NCBI GenBank assembly: GCA_944322145.1
Contig: CALUNW010000006.1
Coordinates: 1-64,000, forward strand
Source of the DNA: an uncultured Atopobiaceae bacterium
GTDB lineage: Bacteria; Actinomycetota; Coriobacteriia; Coriobacteriales; Atopobiaceae
DNA: 64,000 nucleotides
Direction of reading: 5' to 3'
The translations under genes and the position numbers were made by a program. Under the pieces are notes generated by a model. The model was given only the letters and a program-made list of their open reading frames with translations. It was not told the DNA's origin and ran no database searches. This document shows positions 43,639 through 51,990 of the stretch, one piece after another (position 1 is the stretch's first letter; each line of letters opens with the position of its first letter).

Positions 43639-44697
43639 ATGCGGAGACGAACCACCCTCAAGGACGTGGCCCAGGAGGCCGGAGTCACCGCCGCGACCGT
43701 CTCCTACGTCATCAACAACACGCCCGGCCAGTCCATCCGCCCGGAGACGCGCCGGCGGGTGCTGCAAGCGGCGCGCAACCTCAACTACATGCCCAACGCG
43801 CACGCGCGCACGCTCAGGAGCCGCACCATCCCGTGCGTGGGCGTGGTCCTGCGCAGGAACCTCTCCGTCCCCCGCTTCAGCCAGATGGCCTACGGCATCC
43901 AGACGCGGCTGGAGGAGGAGGACTACAACGTGCTGCTCCTCGGCAACAAGACCGACGCGCTCGGCCACGCGGACTACGCGAGCGCCTACCTCGCGGGGCG
44001 CGTGGGCGGCATCATCTTCATCGGCATCGAGAACGAGGGGCCCGATCCCGAGAGCCTCCAGCTGCTCACCGACGAGTCGGCGCCGCTCGTGGTCTTTGAC
44101 TGCCAGCAGCAGGCGGACACCTACAGCACCGTGGACCTCGACTACCGCGGCGGGGCGCGCCTGATCACCTCCCGCATCATCGAGCGCGGCTGCCGGCGCG
44201 TCGTCTACCTCCGCCCGCGGATCGACACCGCCCAGGAGCGCCTGCGCGAGCTCGGCGTCCGCGACATCTGCGAGGCCTCGGGCGTGGAGCTGCTCGTGCG
44301 CGCGGCCCCCATCGACCTGCACAACATCGACGTCTGGGACGAGCGCTACACCGTGGGCAACACCGAGGACGGCCTCAAGCTGAGCGAGGAGCTCATCGAC
44401 ACGGCACGCCGCGTGCTCGCGGAGACCCGCGACGGCGACGCCGTGATCACGAGCTGGGCCACCTGGACGCACTTCTTCCGCAAGATCGCCCCCAAGCGCA
44501 ACCTCATCTATGCGGAGCTCGCCAACAACGGGGAGAACTGGCTCGCCGCCAACTTCTACACGCGGCTGCCCAACTACGAGACCGGCATCGCCTGCGCCGA
44601 GGAGATCCTGTCGCTCATGCGCGGCAACGCCCCGTCGGCGCGCATCATCAAGCTCACCAACGTCATCGAGCCCAAGCTCGAGCCCCGTCGGCACTAA
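43639..44697 (+). CDS. LacI-family transcriptional regulator
   Basis: 352 aa from ATG 43639 (MRRRTTLKDVAQEAGVTAAT), with GGAGGCGG upstream; a TTG 12 bases earlier is less likely. The helix-turn-helix (TLKDVAQEAGVTAATVSYVI) and hinge (NLNYMPNAHARTLRS) are typical, followed by a periplasmic-binding-like sensor domain to the end. It lies between the leftward transporter/nag operon and the rightward glycolytic operon, so it probably controls one or both in response to a sugar phosphate or sugar. Effector unknown. Confidence 0.93.
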   Translation: MRRRTTLKDVAQEAGVTAATVSYVINNTPGQSIRPETRRRVLQAARNLNYMPNAHARTLRSRTIPCVGVVLRRNLSVPRFSQMAYGIQTRLEEEDYNVLLLGNKTDALGHADYASAYLAGRVGGIIFIGIENEGPDPESLQLLTDESAPLVVFDCQQQADTYSTVDLDYRGGARLITSRIIERGCRRVVYLRPRIDTAQERLRELGVRDICEASGVELLVRAAPIDLHNIDVWDERYTVGNTEDGLKLSEELIDTARRVLAETRDGDAVITSWATWTHFFRKIAPKRNLIYAELANNGENWLAANFYTRLPNYETGIACAEEILSLMRGNAPSARIIKLTNVIEPKLEPRRH

Positions 44698-44808
44698 GCG
44701 GGCGGGGCTCGCCCCCGTCTGTCAGGCACAGGCACGCACGACCGCACGACCGAAAGCACGTACAGGAAAGCGCCCGGGGAGCCGGGTCACAAACAAGGAG
44801 ATGGTCAC

Positions 44809-45966
44809 ATGGCACTCGTACCGCTCAAGCCCGTCCTGGACGCCGCGCGCAAGGGGGGCTACGCCCAGGGCGCGTTCAACGTCAACGCCGTCTGCCAGGC
44901 CAAGGCAGTCATCGAGGTCCACGAGATGATGAGGAGCGCCGCCATCCTGCAGGGCGCCGACCTTGCCAACGCCTTCATGGGCGGTCGCGCCGACTTTGCC
45001 AACGGCACCGTCGAGGACAAGATCGTGGGCGCAAAGAACATCGGCGACGCCGTGAAGAAGTACGGCGAGAAGAGCCCCATCCCCGTGGTCCTGCACCTCG
45101 ACCACGGCCGCGACATGGAGAGCGTCAAGGCGGCCATCGCCGGCGGCTACACCTCCGTCATGATCGACGGCTCGTCTCTGCCGCTCGAGGAGAACATGGA
45201 GCTCACGCGCGAGGTCGTCAAGTACGCCCACCCGCGCGGCGTCTCCGTCGAGGGCGAGCTCGGCGTGCTGGCCGGCGTCGAGGACCACGTCTTCGCCGCC
45301 TCGAGCACCTACACCAACCCGCTCACGGCCGTGGAGTTCGTGCGCAACACCAAGGTCGACGCGCTGGCCATCAGCTACGGCACCATGCACGGCCCCTCCA
45401 AGGGCAAAGACGTCAAGCTCCGCCGCGAGATCCCCATCGCCATCCGCGAGTGCCTCTCCCACGAGGGGCTCGACTGCGCGCTCGTGAGCCACGGCTCCTC
45501 CACCGTCCCGGGCTACATCGTGCGTGAGATCAACGCCCTCGGCGGCAACATCCAGAACGCCTACGGCATCAGCCTCGCCGAGCTCAAGGCCGCCATCCCC
45601 GCCGGCATCAACAAGATCAACGTCGACACCGACATCCGCCTCGCGGTGACCCGCAACATGCGCGAGCTGTTCGCCACGCGCCCAGAGCTCCAGGAGAGCC
45701 CGTCTATCGGCGGCGTCTACCAGCTGCTCAAGGAGCACCCCGAGAACCCCGACCCGCGCGCGTTCCTCCCGCCCGTGTACGACACGGTCATGTACGGCGT
45801 GGTCGAGGACGACGACCGCGCGGCCCTCGTCGCCGCCATCGAGGCCGGTGTCAAGGAGGCCGTGGCCACGCTGATCGTGGAGTTCGGCAGCTACGGCCAC
45901 TATCCCGACGTCGAGCTCGTCACGCTCGAGGAGATGGCCGAGCGCTACGAGAAGGCGGGGATCTAG
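44809..45966 (+). CDS. fba: Class II fructose-bisphosphate aldolase
   Basis: 385 aa. Zn-dependent cleavage of fructose-1,6-bisphosphate to dihydroxyacetone phosphate and glyceraldehyde-3-phosphate. HLDHG at 96-100 holds the catalytic Asp98 and zinc His99. ISYGTMHGPSKG near 198-209 and VSHGSSTV near 236 are the phosphate/metal-binding blocks, and KINVDTDIR is present. AAGGAG precedes the ATG. First structural gene after the LacI regulator. A related ketose-bisphosphate specificity, such as tagatose-bisphosphate, cannot be ruled out. Confidence 0.9.
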   Translation: MALVPLKPVLDAARKGGYAQGAFNVNAVCQAKAVIEVHEMMRSAAILQGADLANAFMGGRADFANGTVEDKIVGAKNIGDAVKKYGEKSPIPVVLHLDHGRDMESVKAAIAGGYTSVMIDGSSLPLEENMELTREVVKYAHPRGVSVEGELGVLAGVEDHVFAASSTYTNPLTAVEFVRNTKVDALAISYGTMHGPSKGKDVKLRREIPIAIRECLSHEGLDCALVSHGSSTVPGYIVREINALGGNIQNAYGISLAELKAAIPAGINKINVDTDIRLAVTRNMRELFATRPELQESPSIGGVYQLLKEHPENPDPRAFLPPVYDTVMYGVVEDDDRAALVAAIEAGVKEAVATLIVEFGSYGHYPDVELVTLEEMAERYEKAGI

Positions 45967-45968
45967 CC

Positions 45969-47135
45969 ATGGCGGCCGACGGCCTGCTCGTCGTCCACGG
46001 CGGCGGCCCCACCGCCGTGATCAACGCCTCGCTCTACGGCGCCGTCGACGAGGCCCTGAACACGCCCGGCGTGGGGCGCGTCCTCGGCGCGCGCGGCGGC
46101 GTGGGCGGCATCACCGACGGCAACCTCGTCGACTTTGGCCAGGTCTCGCGCGACCAGCTCGACCTGCTGCCCTTCTCGCCCTCCTCGGCCATCGGCACGA
46201 GCCGCAAGCCGCTCGAGGACGAGGACTACCGCGAGCTCGCCCACGCGCTCGACCGCCAGGGCATCCGGTGGCTTCTGTGCACCGGCGGCAACGGCACGAT
46301 GGACACCTGCGGCAAGATCTGGCGCGCCTGCCACGAGGAGGGCGTGCCCATCGACGTCGTGGGCATCCCCAAGACCATGGACAACGACATCGCGGTGACC
46401 GACCACGCGCCCGGCTTCGCGAGCGCGGCGCGCTACATGGCTGCCACCACGTCCGCCATCTGCTGCGACGTGCGCGGCCTGCCCATCCACATCGTCATCG
46501 TGGAGGCCATGGGCAGAAACGCCGGCTGGGTCACCGCCTCGAGCTGCTTTGCAGACGAGTCCGGCACCGGCGGCCCCGACCTCATCTACCTGCCCGAGCG
46601 TGCCTTCGACGAGCGCGCCTTCCTCGACGACGCCCAGCGCCTCATCGACGAGAAGGGCTCGGGCGTCGTGGTGGTGAGCGAGGGCCTGCACACCGCCGAC
46701 GGCACGCCGGTGGCGCCTCCTCTCATGACCGTGGGGCGCGCCACGTACTTCGGCGACGTTTCCGCGCACCTTGCCAGGCTCGTCATCTCCGAGCTCGGCT
46801 ACAAGGCGCGCTCGGAGAAGCCCGGCCTCATCGGCCGCGCCTCCATCGCCTGGCAGAGCCCGGTGGACCGCGAGGAGGCCATCGGCTGCGGCCGCGAGGC
46901 CGTCCGCGCCGTGCTCGAGGGCGACTCCGGCAAGATGGTGGGCATCGAGCGCGTCTCGACCGAGCCCTACGAGGCGCGCCTCATCCGCATCCCCATCGAG
47001 CAGGTCATGCTCGATGAGCGCACGCTGCCGGACGAGTACATCAACGAGAGCGGCAACGGCGTGACCGACGCCTTCCGCACGTGGTGCCGCCCGCTGCTGG
47101 GCCCGGCGCTGCCGCGCTTCGCGAGCTTCGCCTGA
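45969..47135 (+). CDS. 6-phosphofructokinase (phosphoryl donor uncertain)
   Basis: 388 aa; only 2 bp after the aldolase stop. Motifs: GGGPTAVINA at 11-20, GGNGTMDTC near 106-114 and PKTMDND at 134-140. At the donor-determining positions the protein has Gly109 (as in ATP enzymes) and Lys135 (as in PPi enzymes). The usual metal-binding Asp of the GGDG motif is Asn108. The mixture matches the non-classical clade of PFKs, so ATP versus PPi use cannot be read with confidence. Produces fructose-1,6-bisphosphate for the aldolase encoded upstream. Confidence 0.88.
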   Translation: MAADGLLVVHGGGPTAVINASLYGAVDEALNTPGVGRVLGARGGVGGITDGNLVDFGQVSRDQLDLLPFSPSSAIGTSRKPLEDEDYRELAHALDRQGIRWLLCTGGNGTMDTCGKIWRACHEEGVPIDVVGIPKTMDNDIAVTDHAPGFASAARYMAATTSAICCDVRGLPIHIVIVEAMGRNAGWVTASSCFADESGTGGPDLIYLPERAFDERAFLDDAQRLIDEKGSGVVVVSEGLHTADGTPVAPPLMTVGRATYFGDVSAHLARLVISELGYKARSEKPGLIGRASIAWQSPVDREEAIGCGREAVRAVLEGDSGKMVGIERVSTEPYEARLIRIPIEQVMLDERTLPDEYINESGNGVTDAFRTWCRPLLGPALPRFASFA

Positions 47136-47168
47136 CACCCGCCTCTCGATCCAACGATTGGAGCCTTC

Positions 47169-48005
47169 ATGAAGCACATCTTCCTCAACCTCAAGCGCTT
47201 TGACATCAAGCCGGAGCTCGGCGGCGTCAACCGCCTCGCCGAGCCCGCCTGCTGGGGCGAGGCCGTGGCCTCCTCCATCAAGAGCGTGGCCGAGAAGTAC
47301 GGCGAGGTCGCGGAGTTTGCGGCGTTCCTCCCCGAGGCGCACCTCATCGGCGCCTGCGCCGGCGCCGAGGGCAGCCCGCTCGGCATCGGCTGCCAGGGCG
47401 TCCACGGGGCCGACACCGCCCCGGGCGGCAACTTCGGCGCCTTCACCACGCTGCGCACCGGCAACTCCGTGGCCCAGCTCGGCTGCACGTGGGCGCTCAT
47501 CGGCCACTGCGAGGAGCGCATGAACCTCCGCGCCATTCTCGGCGAGGTCGGGGCAGACCCGGCCGACGTCGAGGCCGCCGTGAGCAGAATCCTCGCCCGC
47601 GAGGTGCGCGCCGCGCAGGCCGCCGGCCTCAAGGTCCTCTTCTGCATGGGCGAGCGCGAGGAGGAGGTCGACGACTGGGAGGCCGTCCTCACCGCGCAGG
47701 TGACCCAGGGCCTCGAGGGGGCCGACCTCTCCGGCGTCCGCATCGCCTACGAGCCCGTCTGGAGCATCGGCCCCGGCAAGACGCCGGCCGACGCCCCCTA
47801 CATCACCAAGGTCGCGCGCCTCATCAAGGGCGTCGTGCCCGGCGTCGACGTGGTCTACGGCGGCGGCCTCAAGGCCGACAACGCCGAGATGCTCGCCGGC
47901 ATCCCCGAGATCGACGGCGGGCTCATCGCCCTCACGCGCTTCTCGGGCGAGATCGGCTTCTATCCCGAGGAGTACGCCGAGATCGTCGACCTGTACCTCA
48001 AGTGA
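47169..48005 (+). CDS. tpiA: Triose-phosphate isomerase (divergent)
   Basis: 278 aa, about 25 longer than usual. The catalytic residues are in place: Asn7 and Lys9 (FLNLKRFD), His113 (IGHCEER in place of the usual IGHSERR) and Glu195 (AYEPVWSIGPGKT). The phosphate-binding VVYGGGLKADNA is present near the C-terminus. Interconverts dihydroxyacetone phosphate and glyceraldehyde-3-phosphate. TTGGAG precedes the ATG. Its stop codon lies inside a palindromic repeat (48003-48031). Confidence 0.88.
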   Translation: MKHIFLNLKRFDIKPELGGVNRLAEPACWGEAVASSIKSVAEKYGEVAEFAAFLPEAHLIGACAGAEGSPLGIGCQGVHGADTAPGGNFGAFTTLRTGNSVAQLGCTWALIGHCEERMNLRAILGEVGADPADVEAAVSRILAREVRAAQAAGLKVLFCMGEREEEVDDWEAVLTAQVTQGLEGADLSGVRIAYEPVWSIGPGKTPADAPYITKVARLIKGVVPGVDVVYGGGLKADNAEMLAGIPEIDGGLIALTRFSGEIGFYPEEYAEIVDLYLK

Positions 48006-48031
48006 TGAAAAGGGACAGTCCCTTTTCATCA
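48003..48031. repeat. GGGACWGTCCC palindrome, copy 1
   Basis: Perfect 14-bp arms TGATGAAAAGGGAC and GTCCCTTTTCATCA around one base. The first three bases are the TGA stop codon of tpiA. Related copies: 51959, 55749, 61140 (compound) and 62420. Confidence 0.92.
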
Positions 48032-48052
48032 TCCCGGCAGAAAGGAAACCTC

Positions 48053-49549
48053 ATGCATCTTGACTTTGAGTACGGCAACGGCATGCTCGGCGCCGAGCTT
48101 CCCGACACCACCGACGTCTTCATCACCGGCGAGACCGTCAAGGACCCCGAGTGCCTGCCGCAGGACTGGGACAGCCTCTACGCCGCCACGCTCGAGAGCA
48201 TCCGCAACCCCATCGGCATGGAGCCGCTCGCCGACCTCGCGCACCCCGGCGCCAAGGCCGTCATCGTCATCCCCGACATCGTGAAGGGCGGCACGCAGCC
48301 CACCTCTCACCGCAAGGTGGCCATTCGCGCCTGCCTCGACGAGCTCTTCGCGGGCGGCGTCTCCCACGACGACGTGCTCCTGCTCTTCTCCAACGGCCTG
48401 CATCCCCGCACCTCCACCGCCGAGGCCAAGCTCATCCTGGGCGACGACCTCTACAACGAGTTCGAGGGCACCGGCCAGATCACGAGCCACGACTCCGAGG
48501 ACTACGACCACCTCGTCGACCTGGGCTTCACGCCGCAGGGCGACCACGTGATCATGAACAAGTACGTCTATGACGCCGACATCGCGATTCTCATCGGCCA
48601 CACCCAGGGCAACCCCTACGGCGGCTACTCGGGCGGCTACAAGCACTGCGCCACCGGCATCACCCACTGGCGCTCCATCAGCGCACACCACGTGCCGCGC
48701 GTCATGAGCCGCCCGGACTTCGTCCCCGTCTCCACCTCCTCCCTGATGCGCGACAAGTTCGACCAGCAGGGCATGTTCATGGAAGAGAAGATGGGCAAGA
48801 AGTTCTTCTGCTGCGACGCCGTTCTTGACACCTGGAGCCGCCAGATCGCGATCTTCTCGGGCTATGCCGCCGAGATGCAGCCCGTCTCCTGGGCCCTCGC
48901 CGACAAGCGCACCTACGTGCACTGGGCCGAGAAGAAGTACGACATCGTGGTCATGGGCATGCCCACCAACTTCCACTACGGCGATGGCATGGGCACCAAC
49001 CCCATCCAGATGATGCAGGCCGTGTCCGCCCAGGTCATCCGCCACAAGCGCATCCTCTCCGACCACTGCGTCTTCGTCATCGCCAGCTACTGCAACGGCT
49101 GGTTCCACGACGAGCGCTGGCCGTACCTGCGCGAGCAGTGGGAGCTCTGGCAGTCCGACAAGATGAACACCCTGGACGAGATGATCAAGTACGGCGAGTA
49201 CTTCGCGACCAACCAGGAGTACATCCGCAAGTACCGCTTTGCCAACGCCTTCCACCCGTTCCACGGCTTCAGCATGATGACCTGCGGCAACCTGGCCGAG
49301 AAGTACCTCAGCGCCACCTACATCGTGGGCGCGCAGAAGCCTGGCATCGCCCGCACCATGGGCCTCAAGACCCGCCCGACCTTCGAGGAGGCCATCGCAG
49401 ACGCCACGCGCAAGTACACCGACGGCAACCCCAACATCCTGGCCCTGCCGCATGCCTACAACCGCGCCGTACCGCACCTCTGCATGAAGGACCCGTCCCA
49501 GAACAGCCACTTCCGCGACGACGCCCCCGCGCACCCCTGCGGCTGCTAG
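48053..49549 (+). CDS. LarA (lactate racemase)-family protein, probable nickel-pincer enzyme
   Basis: 498 aa from ATG 48053 (MHLDFEYGNG), with AGAAAGGAA upstream. It aligns by eye with the LarA/DUF2088 family. His117 (SNGLHPRT) matches the first catalytic His. GGYSGGYK around Lys197 matches the lysine that carries the nickel-pincer nucleotide, and the later AHH (212-213) matches the nickel-ligand His. The second catalytic His appears as Asn187 (GNPYGGYSGG), so the reaction may differ from lactate racemisation. LarA homologues epimerise 2-hydroxy acids at C2, including sugar acids. No larB, larC or larE cofactor genes are in the window. It lies between tpiA and pgi. Confidence 0.8.
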   Translation: MHLDFEYGNGMLGAELPDTTDVFITGETVKDPECLPQDWDSLYAATLESIRNPIGMEPLADLAHPGAKAVIVIPDIVKGGTQPTSHRKVAIRACLDELFAGGVSHDDVLLLFSNGLHPRTSTAEAKLILGDDLYNEFEGTGQITSHDSEDYDHLVDLGFTPQGDHVIMNKYVYDADIAILIGHTQGNPYGGYSGGYKHCATGITHWRSISAHHVPRVMSRPDFVPVSTSSLMRDKFDQQGMFMEEKMGKKFFCCDAVLDTWSRQIAIFSGYAAEMQPVSWALADKRTYVHWAEKKYDIVVMGMPTNFHYGDGMGTNPIQMMQAVSAQVIRHKRILSDHCVFVIASYCNGWFHDERWPYLREQWELWQSDKMNTLDEMIKYGEYFATNQEYIRKYRFANAFHPFHGFSMMTCGNLAEKYLSATYIVGAQKPGIARTMGLKTRPTFEEAIADATRKYTDGNPNILALPHAYNRAVPHLCMKDPSQNSHFRDDAPAHPCGC

Positions 49550-49558
49550 CGTCCCGAG

Positions 49559-50845
49559 ATGCTTCGGCTCAACGAGACATACCTCGGCGCCCGGGTGACC
49601 TCCGACGAGGTCGCCCGGGCCTCGGCCGCACGCGCTGACGTGCTCGCGCGCTGCCAAGCCGGAGAGGAGCGCCACACCGGCTCCCTCGGCTGGCTCCACG
49701 TGGACGACTGGGCGTCTGACGAGAAGGTCGAGCAGGTCGAGGCCTTGGCGGCGCGCCTGCGCGAGCACGCGGACACCTTCGTCCTTATCGGCGTGGGCGG
49801 CTCCAACAACGCCGCCCGGGCCGCGCTCGCCGCCCTCGGCGCGCGCGACGGCTCGCTCGACGGAGCCCATCGCGTCGTCTATGCCGGCAACACGCTCTCG
49901 GCCTTTGAGCTGCGGCGCGTTCTCGAGGACCTGGAGGGTCACGAGGTCGTCATCGACTGCGTGGCAAAGAACTTCGAGACGCTGGAGCCCGGATCGTCCT
50001 TCCGGCTGCTGCGCCAATGGCTCGTCAATCGATATGGCGAGAAGAACGCGGCGGCGCGCATCGTCTGCTGTGGCACGCCGGGCTCGCACCTCGAGGACCT
50101 CTGCCGCGAGCACGGCTATGCGTTCACGACCTTCCCCGAGCCCGTGGGCGGCCGCTATACCGCGCTCACCGAGGTTCACCTGCTGCCGCTGGCCTTTGCC
50201 GGCGTGGACGTCCGCGCCCTCGTGGCAGGCGCCCGCGCCGAGGAGGCGCTGCTGCGCGATCCTGCGACGGGCCCCGCGGACAACGCCGCCTGGCGCTACG
50301 CACTTGTGCGTCAGCTCGCCTGGGACGCAGGGCTGCGCATGGAGCTCCTGAGCTTCTTCGAGCCACGCTTCCGCTGGTTCTCCAAGTGGTACGAGCAGCT
50401 CTTCGGCGAGAGCGAGGGCAAGGACGGTCGGGGCCTGTTCCCGGCCTCGGCCGAGTACTCAGAGGAGCTCCACAGCCTGGGCCAGTACGTCCAGGACGGC
50501 ACGCACCAGCTCATGGAGACCTTCCTCGACGTGATGGAGCCCGGAGAGGGCGACTCGCTCGTCCTGGGCGACCAGGACATCGACGACCGCTTCGGCTACC
50601 TCGACGGCGTCGACTTCTGGGACATCAACAAGGCGAGCTTCGCCGCCTCGCGCGCCGCACACGCCGAAACGCTCCCCTGCCCCACCATCGAGCTCGATCG
50701 CGTGGACGAGGAGCACCTGGGGCGCCTGTTCTACTTCTTCATGTTCTCGTGCTATCTCTCCGCCGAGCTTCTCGGCGTCAACCCCTTCGACCAGCCCGGC
50801 GTCGAGGCATACAAGCAGCTCATGTTCAAGACGCTCGGCAAGTAG
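49559..50845 (+). CDS. pgi: Glucose-6-phosphate isomerase
   Basis: 428 aa. Interconverts glucose-6-P and fructose-6-P. Signatures: GVGGSNNAARA near 78-88, FGESEGKDGRGLFP (about 282-295), LGQYVQDGTHQLMETF with catalytic-region Gln/His, and the C-terminal GVNPFDQPGVEAYK. It is at the short end for the family. It is 9 bp after the LarA-like gene and lacks a strong ribosome site, suggesting translational coupling. Last gene of the operon; a terminator follows. Confidence 0.92.
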   Translation: MLRLNETYLGARVTSDEVARASAARADVLARCQAGEERHTGSLGWLHVDDWASDEKVEQVEALAARLREHADTFVLIGVGGSNNAARAALAALGARDGSLDGAHRVVYAGNTLSAFELRRVLEDLEGHEVVIDCVAKNFETLEPGSSFRLLRQWLVNRYGEKNAAARIVCCGTPGSHLEDLCREHGYAFTTFPEPVGGRYTALTEVHLLPLAFAGVDVRALVAGARAEEALLRDPATGPADNAAWRYALVRQLAWDAGLRMELLSFFEPRFRWFSKWYEQLFGESEGKDGRGLFPASAEYSEELHSLGQYVQDGTHQLMETFLDVMEPGEGDSLVLGDQDIDDRFGYLDGVDFWDINKASFAASRAAHAETLPCPTIELDRVDEEHLGRLFYFFMFSCYLSAELLGVNPFDQPGVEAYKQLMFKTLGK

Positions 50846-50872
50846 CGGACACCTTCGACGTCCCCCTTCCCT

Positions 50873-50915
50873 GGCCGGCCAGATTCCTACCCCCGGATCT
50901 GGCCGGCCCTCTTTT
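50873..50915 (+). terminator. Rho-independent terminator of the glycolytic operon
   Basis: Perfect 12-bp stem GGCCGGCCAGAT (50873-50884)/ATCTGGCCGGCC (50897-50908), then CTCTTTT, 28 bp past the pgi stop. Confidence 0.9.
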
Positions 50916-50958
50916 CAATCGGAAGCGGGCGCACTTCTCGCCAGACGCCGGGTGGCCG

Positions 50959-51120
50959 CCCGCACTCATGAGTGCGTGCATCAAGTGCGGGCATGCGAGC
51001 ACTCGATGCGCGCATCTGCGGGCATAATGCGGGAAGTGCATCGCACTCGATGCGTGAAAGAGGCAAAACAGCCCGCACTTATTCCCCGCACTCATGAGTG
51101 TGGGCACCAAGTGCGGGCAG
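50959..51120. repeat. CCCGCACTCATGAGTGCGGG palindrome cluster, locus 2
   Basis: Two diverged units: CCCGCACTCATGAGTGCGTG at about 50959 and CCCGCACTCATGAGTGTGGG at about 51086. Around them are AAGTGCGGGCA and GCACTCGATGCG fragments. Same unit as at 15706-15757. No gene in 50916-51133. Confidence 0.8.
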
Positions 51121-51133
51121 ACTCAAAGATCGG

Positions 51134-51790
51134 CTATCGACGGAGGGTCTTGAGGCCGGCAACGATGGTATCGTGGGCCTCCTTGCGCGCGGTCTCGAAG
51201 AACTCGGCCGTGAGCAACTGATACTCGGGCTCTCCCGTCACGTGCTCCGCGCGGTTCTTCTCCACGATGCTGCATGCGACATCCGCCGCAGCCCGCACGT
51301 CCTTCTCGGCCACCGAGTACATGGGGAAGTCCGCGCACTGTGAGACCAGCGCGTCGTCGACGTGCGGGACCATCGAGATGTCGAGCGTGCGCCCAAAGAG
51401 GGCAAAGTCCGCCTGCTTGCCCACGCGAGCCCGCTCGCCCGGCTTGACGCCAATGGAGGCCAGGTAGGCACGGGTGTGGGCATTGTAGACGTGGTCGGCC
51501 ACGAGGTGAGCCCACGCGCCGCGCACGAGGTCGGTCACCGTGTCCTGACGCGCCACGTAGAAACGCCAGAAGTCATCGTAGCGCGGCAGGGGGATGTGCT
51601 CGCGCAGTGCGAGGTGCGTGAGCTTGTAGTCAATCCGAAAGCTGGGGTCATGCACCATGTAGCCCACATAGACGTCCGGCACGAAGTTGCCGAAGAGAAA
51701 GGCGTTGACGTCGGTCACGCCCAGGGCATCGGCCCCCTCCTCGCGAAGGAGCCGCTCGACGTGCGCGGTATGTATGTTCCAACTTGGCAT
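51134..51790 (-). CDS. Zinc-dependent phospholipase C-family protein
   Basis: 218 aa. The N-terminus MPSWNIHTAHVERLL resembles the Trp/His start of the zinc-dependent phospholipase C fold. FLFGNFVPDVYVG near 31-43 and GAWAHLVADHVYNAH near 91-105 give further His/Asp metal-ligand candidates. There is no signal peptide, so it is probably cytoplasmic and need not act on phospholipid. Single gene, no assignable partner. Family-level call only. Confidence 0.75.
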   Translation of the reverse strand: MPSWNIHTAHVERLLREEGADALGVTDVNAFLFGNFVPDVYVGYMVHDPSFRIDYKLTHLALREHIPLPRYDDFWRFYVARQDTVTDLVRGAWAHLVADHVYNAHTRAYLASIGVKPGERARVGKQADFALFGRTLDISMVPHVDDALVSQCADFPMYSVAEKDVRAAADVACSIVEKNRAEHVTGEPEYQLLTAEFFETARKEAHDTIVAGLKTLRR

Positions 51791-51815
51791 GGGAGTATCC
51801 TAGCATGCCTCGAGC

Positions 51816-51903
51816 GCCCCTCTCGCCGAGTAAGAGCTTCTTGCAGAAAACGAGCCGAATCCGGAGAGAAAATCGCATATAGCTCTTACTCGGCGAGAGG
51901 GGC
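51816..51903. repeat. 23-bp perfect inverted repeat
   Basis: Arms 51816-51838 (GCCCCTCTCGCCGAGTAAGA, then GCT) and 51881-51903 are exact complements around 42 bases. GGCGAGAAGAGCG overlaps the right end. It lies between the phospholipase-like gene start and the pheT 3' end. Confidence 0.9.
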
Positions 51904-51924
51904 GAGAAGAGCGAGGCGACAGAT

Positions 51925-51954
51925 GCGGCCGGGCGCCGGAGAGCGCCCGGCCGC
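51925..51954 (-). terminator. GC-rich hairpin downstream of pheT
   Basis: Perfect 12-bp stem GCGGCCGGGCGC/GCGCCCGGCCGC with a 6-base loop, 37 bp past the pheT stop. No T run follows on the minus strand, so its terminator role is uncertain. Confidence 0.5.
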
Positions 51955-51958
51955 AAAT

Positions 51959-51989
51959 GATTCAAAAGGGGACTGTCCCCTTTTGAATC
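51959..51989. repeat. GGGACWGTCCC palindrome, copy 2
   Basis: Perfect 15-bp arms GATTCAAAAGGGGAC / GTCCCCTTTTGAATC around one base, one base past the pheT stop codon. The arm ending (GATTC) differs from copy 1 (TGATG). Confidence 0.92.
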
Positions 51990-51990
51990 G

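Noticed and set aside
45963-50179. Long minus-strand frames over the glycolytic operon
   Set aside because: Antisense shadows of PFK, TPI, LarA-like and PGI genes, which have clear catalytic motifs.
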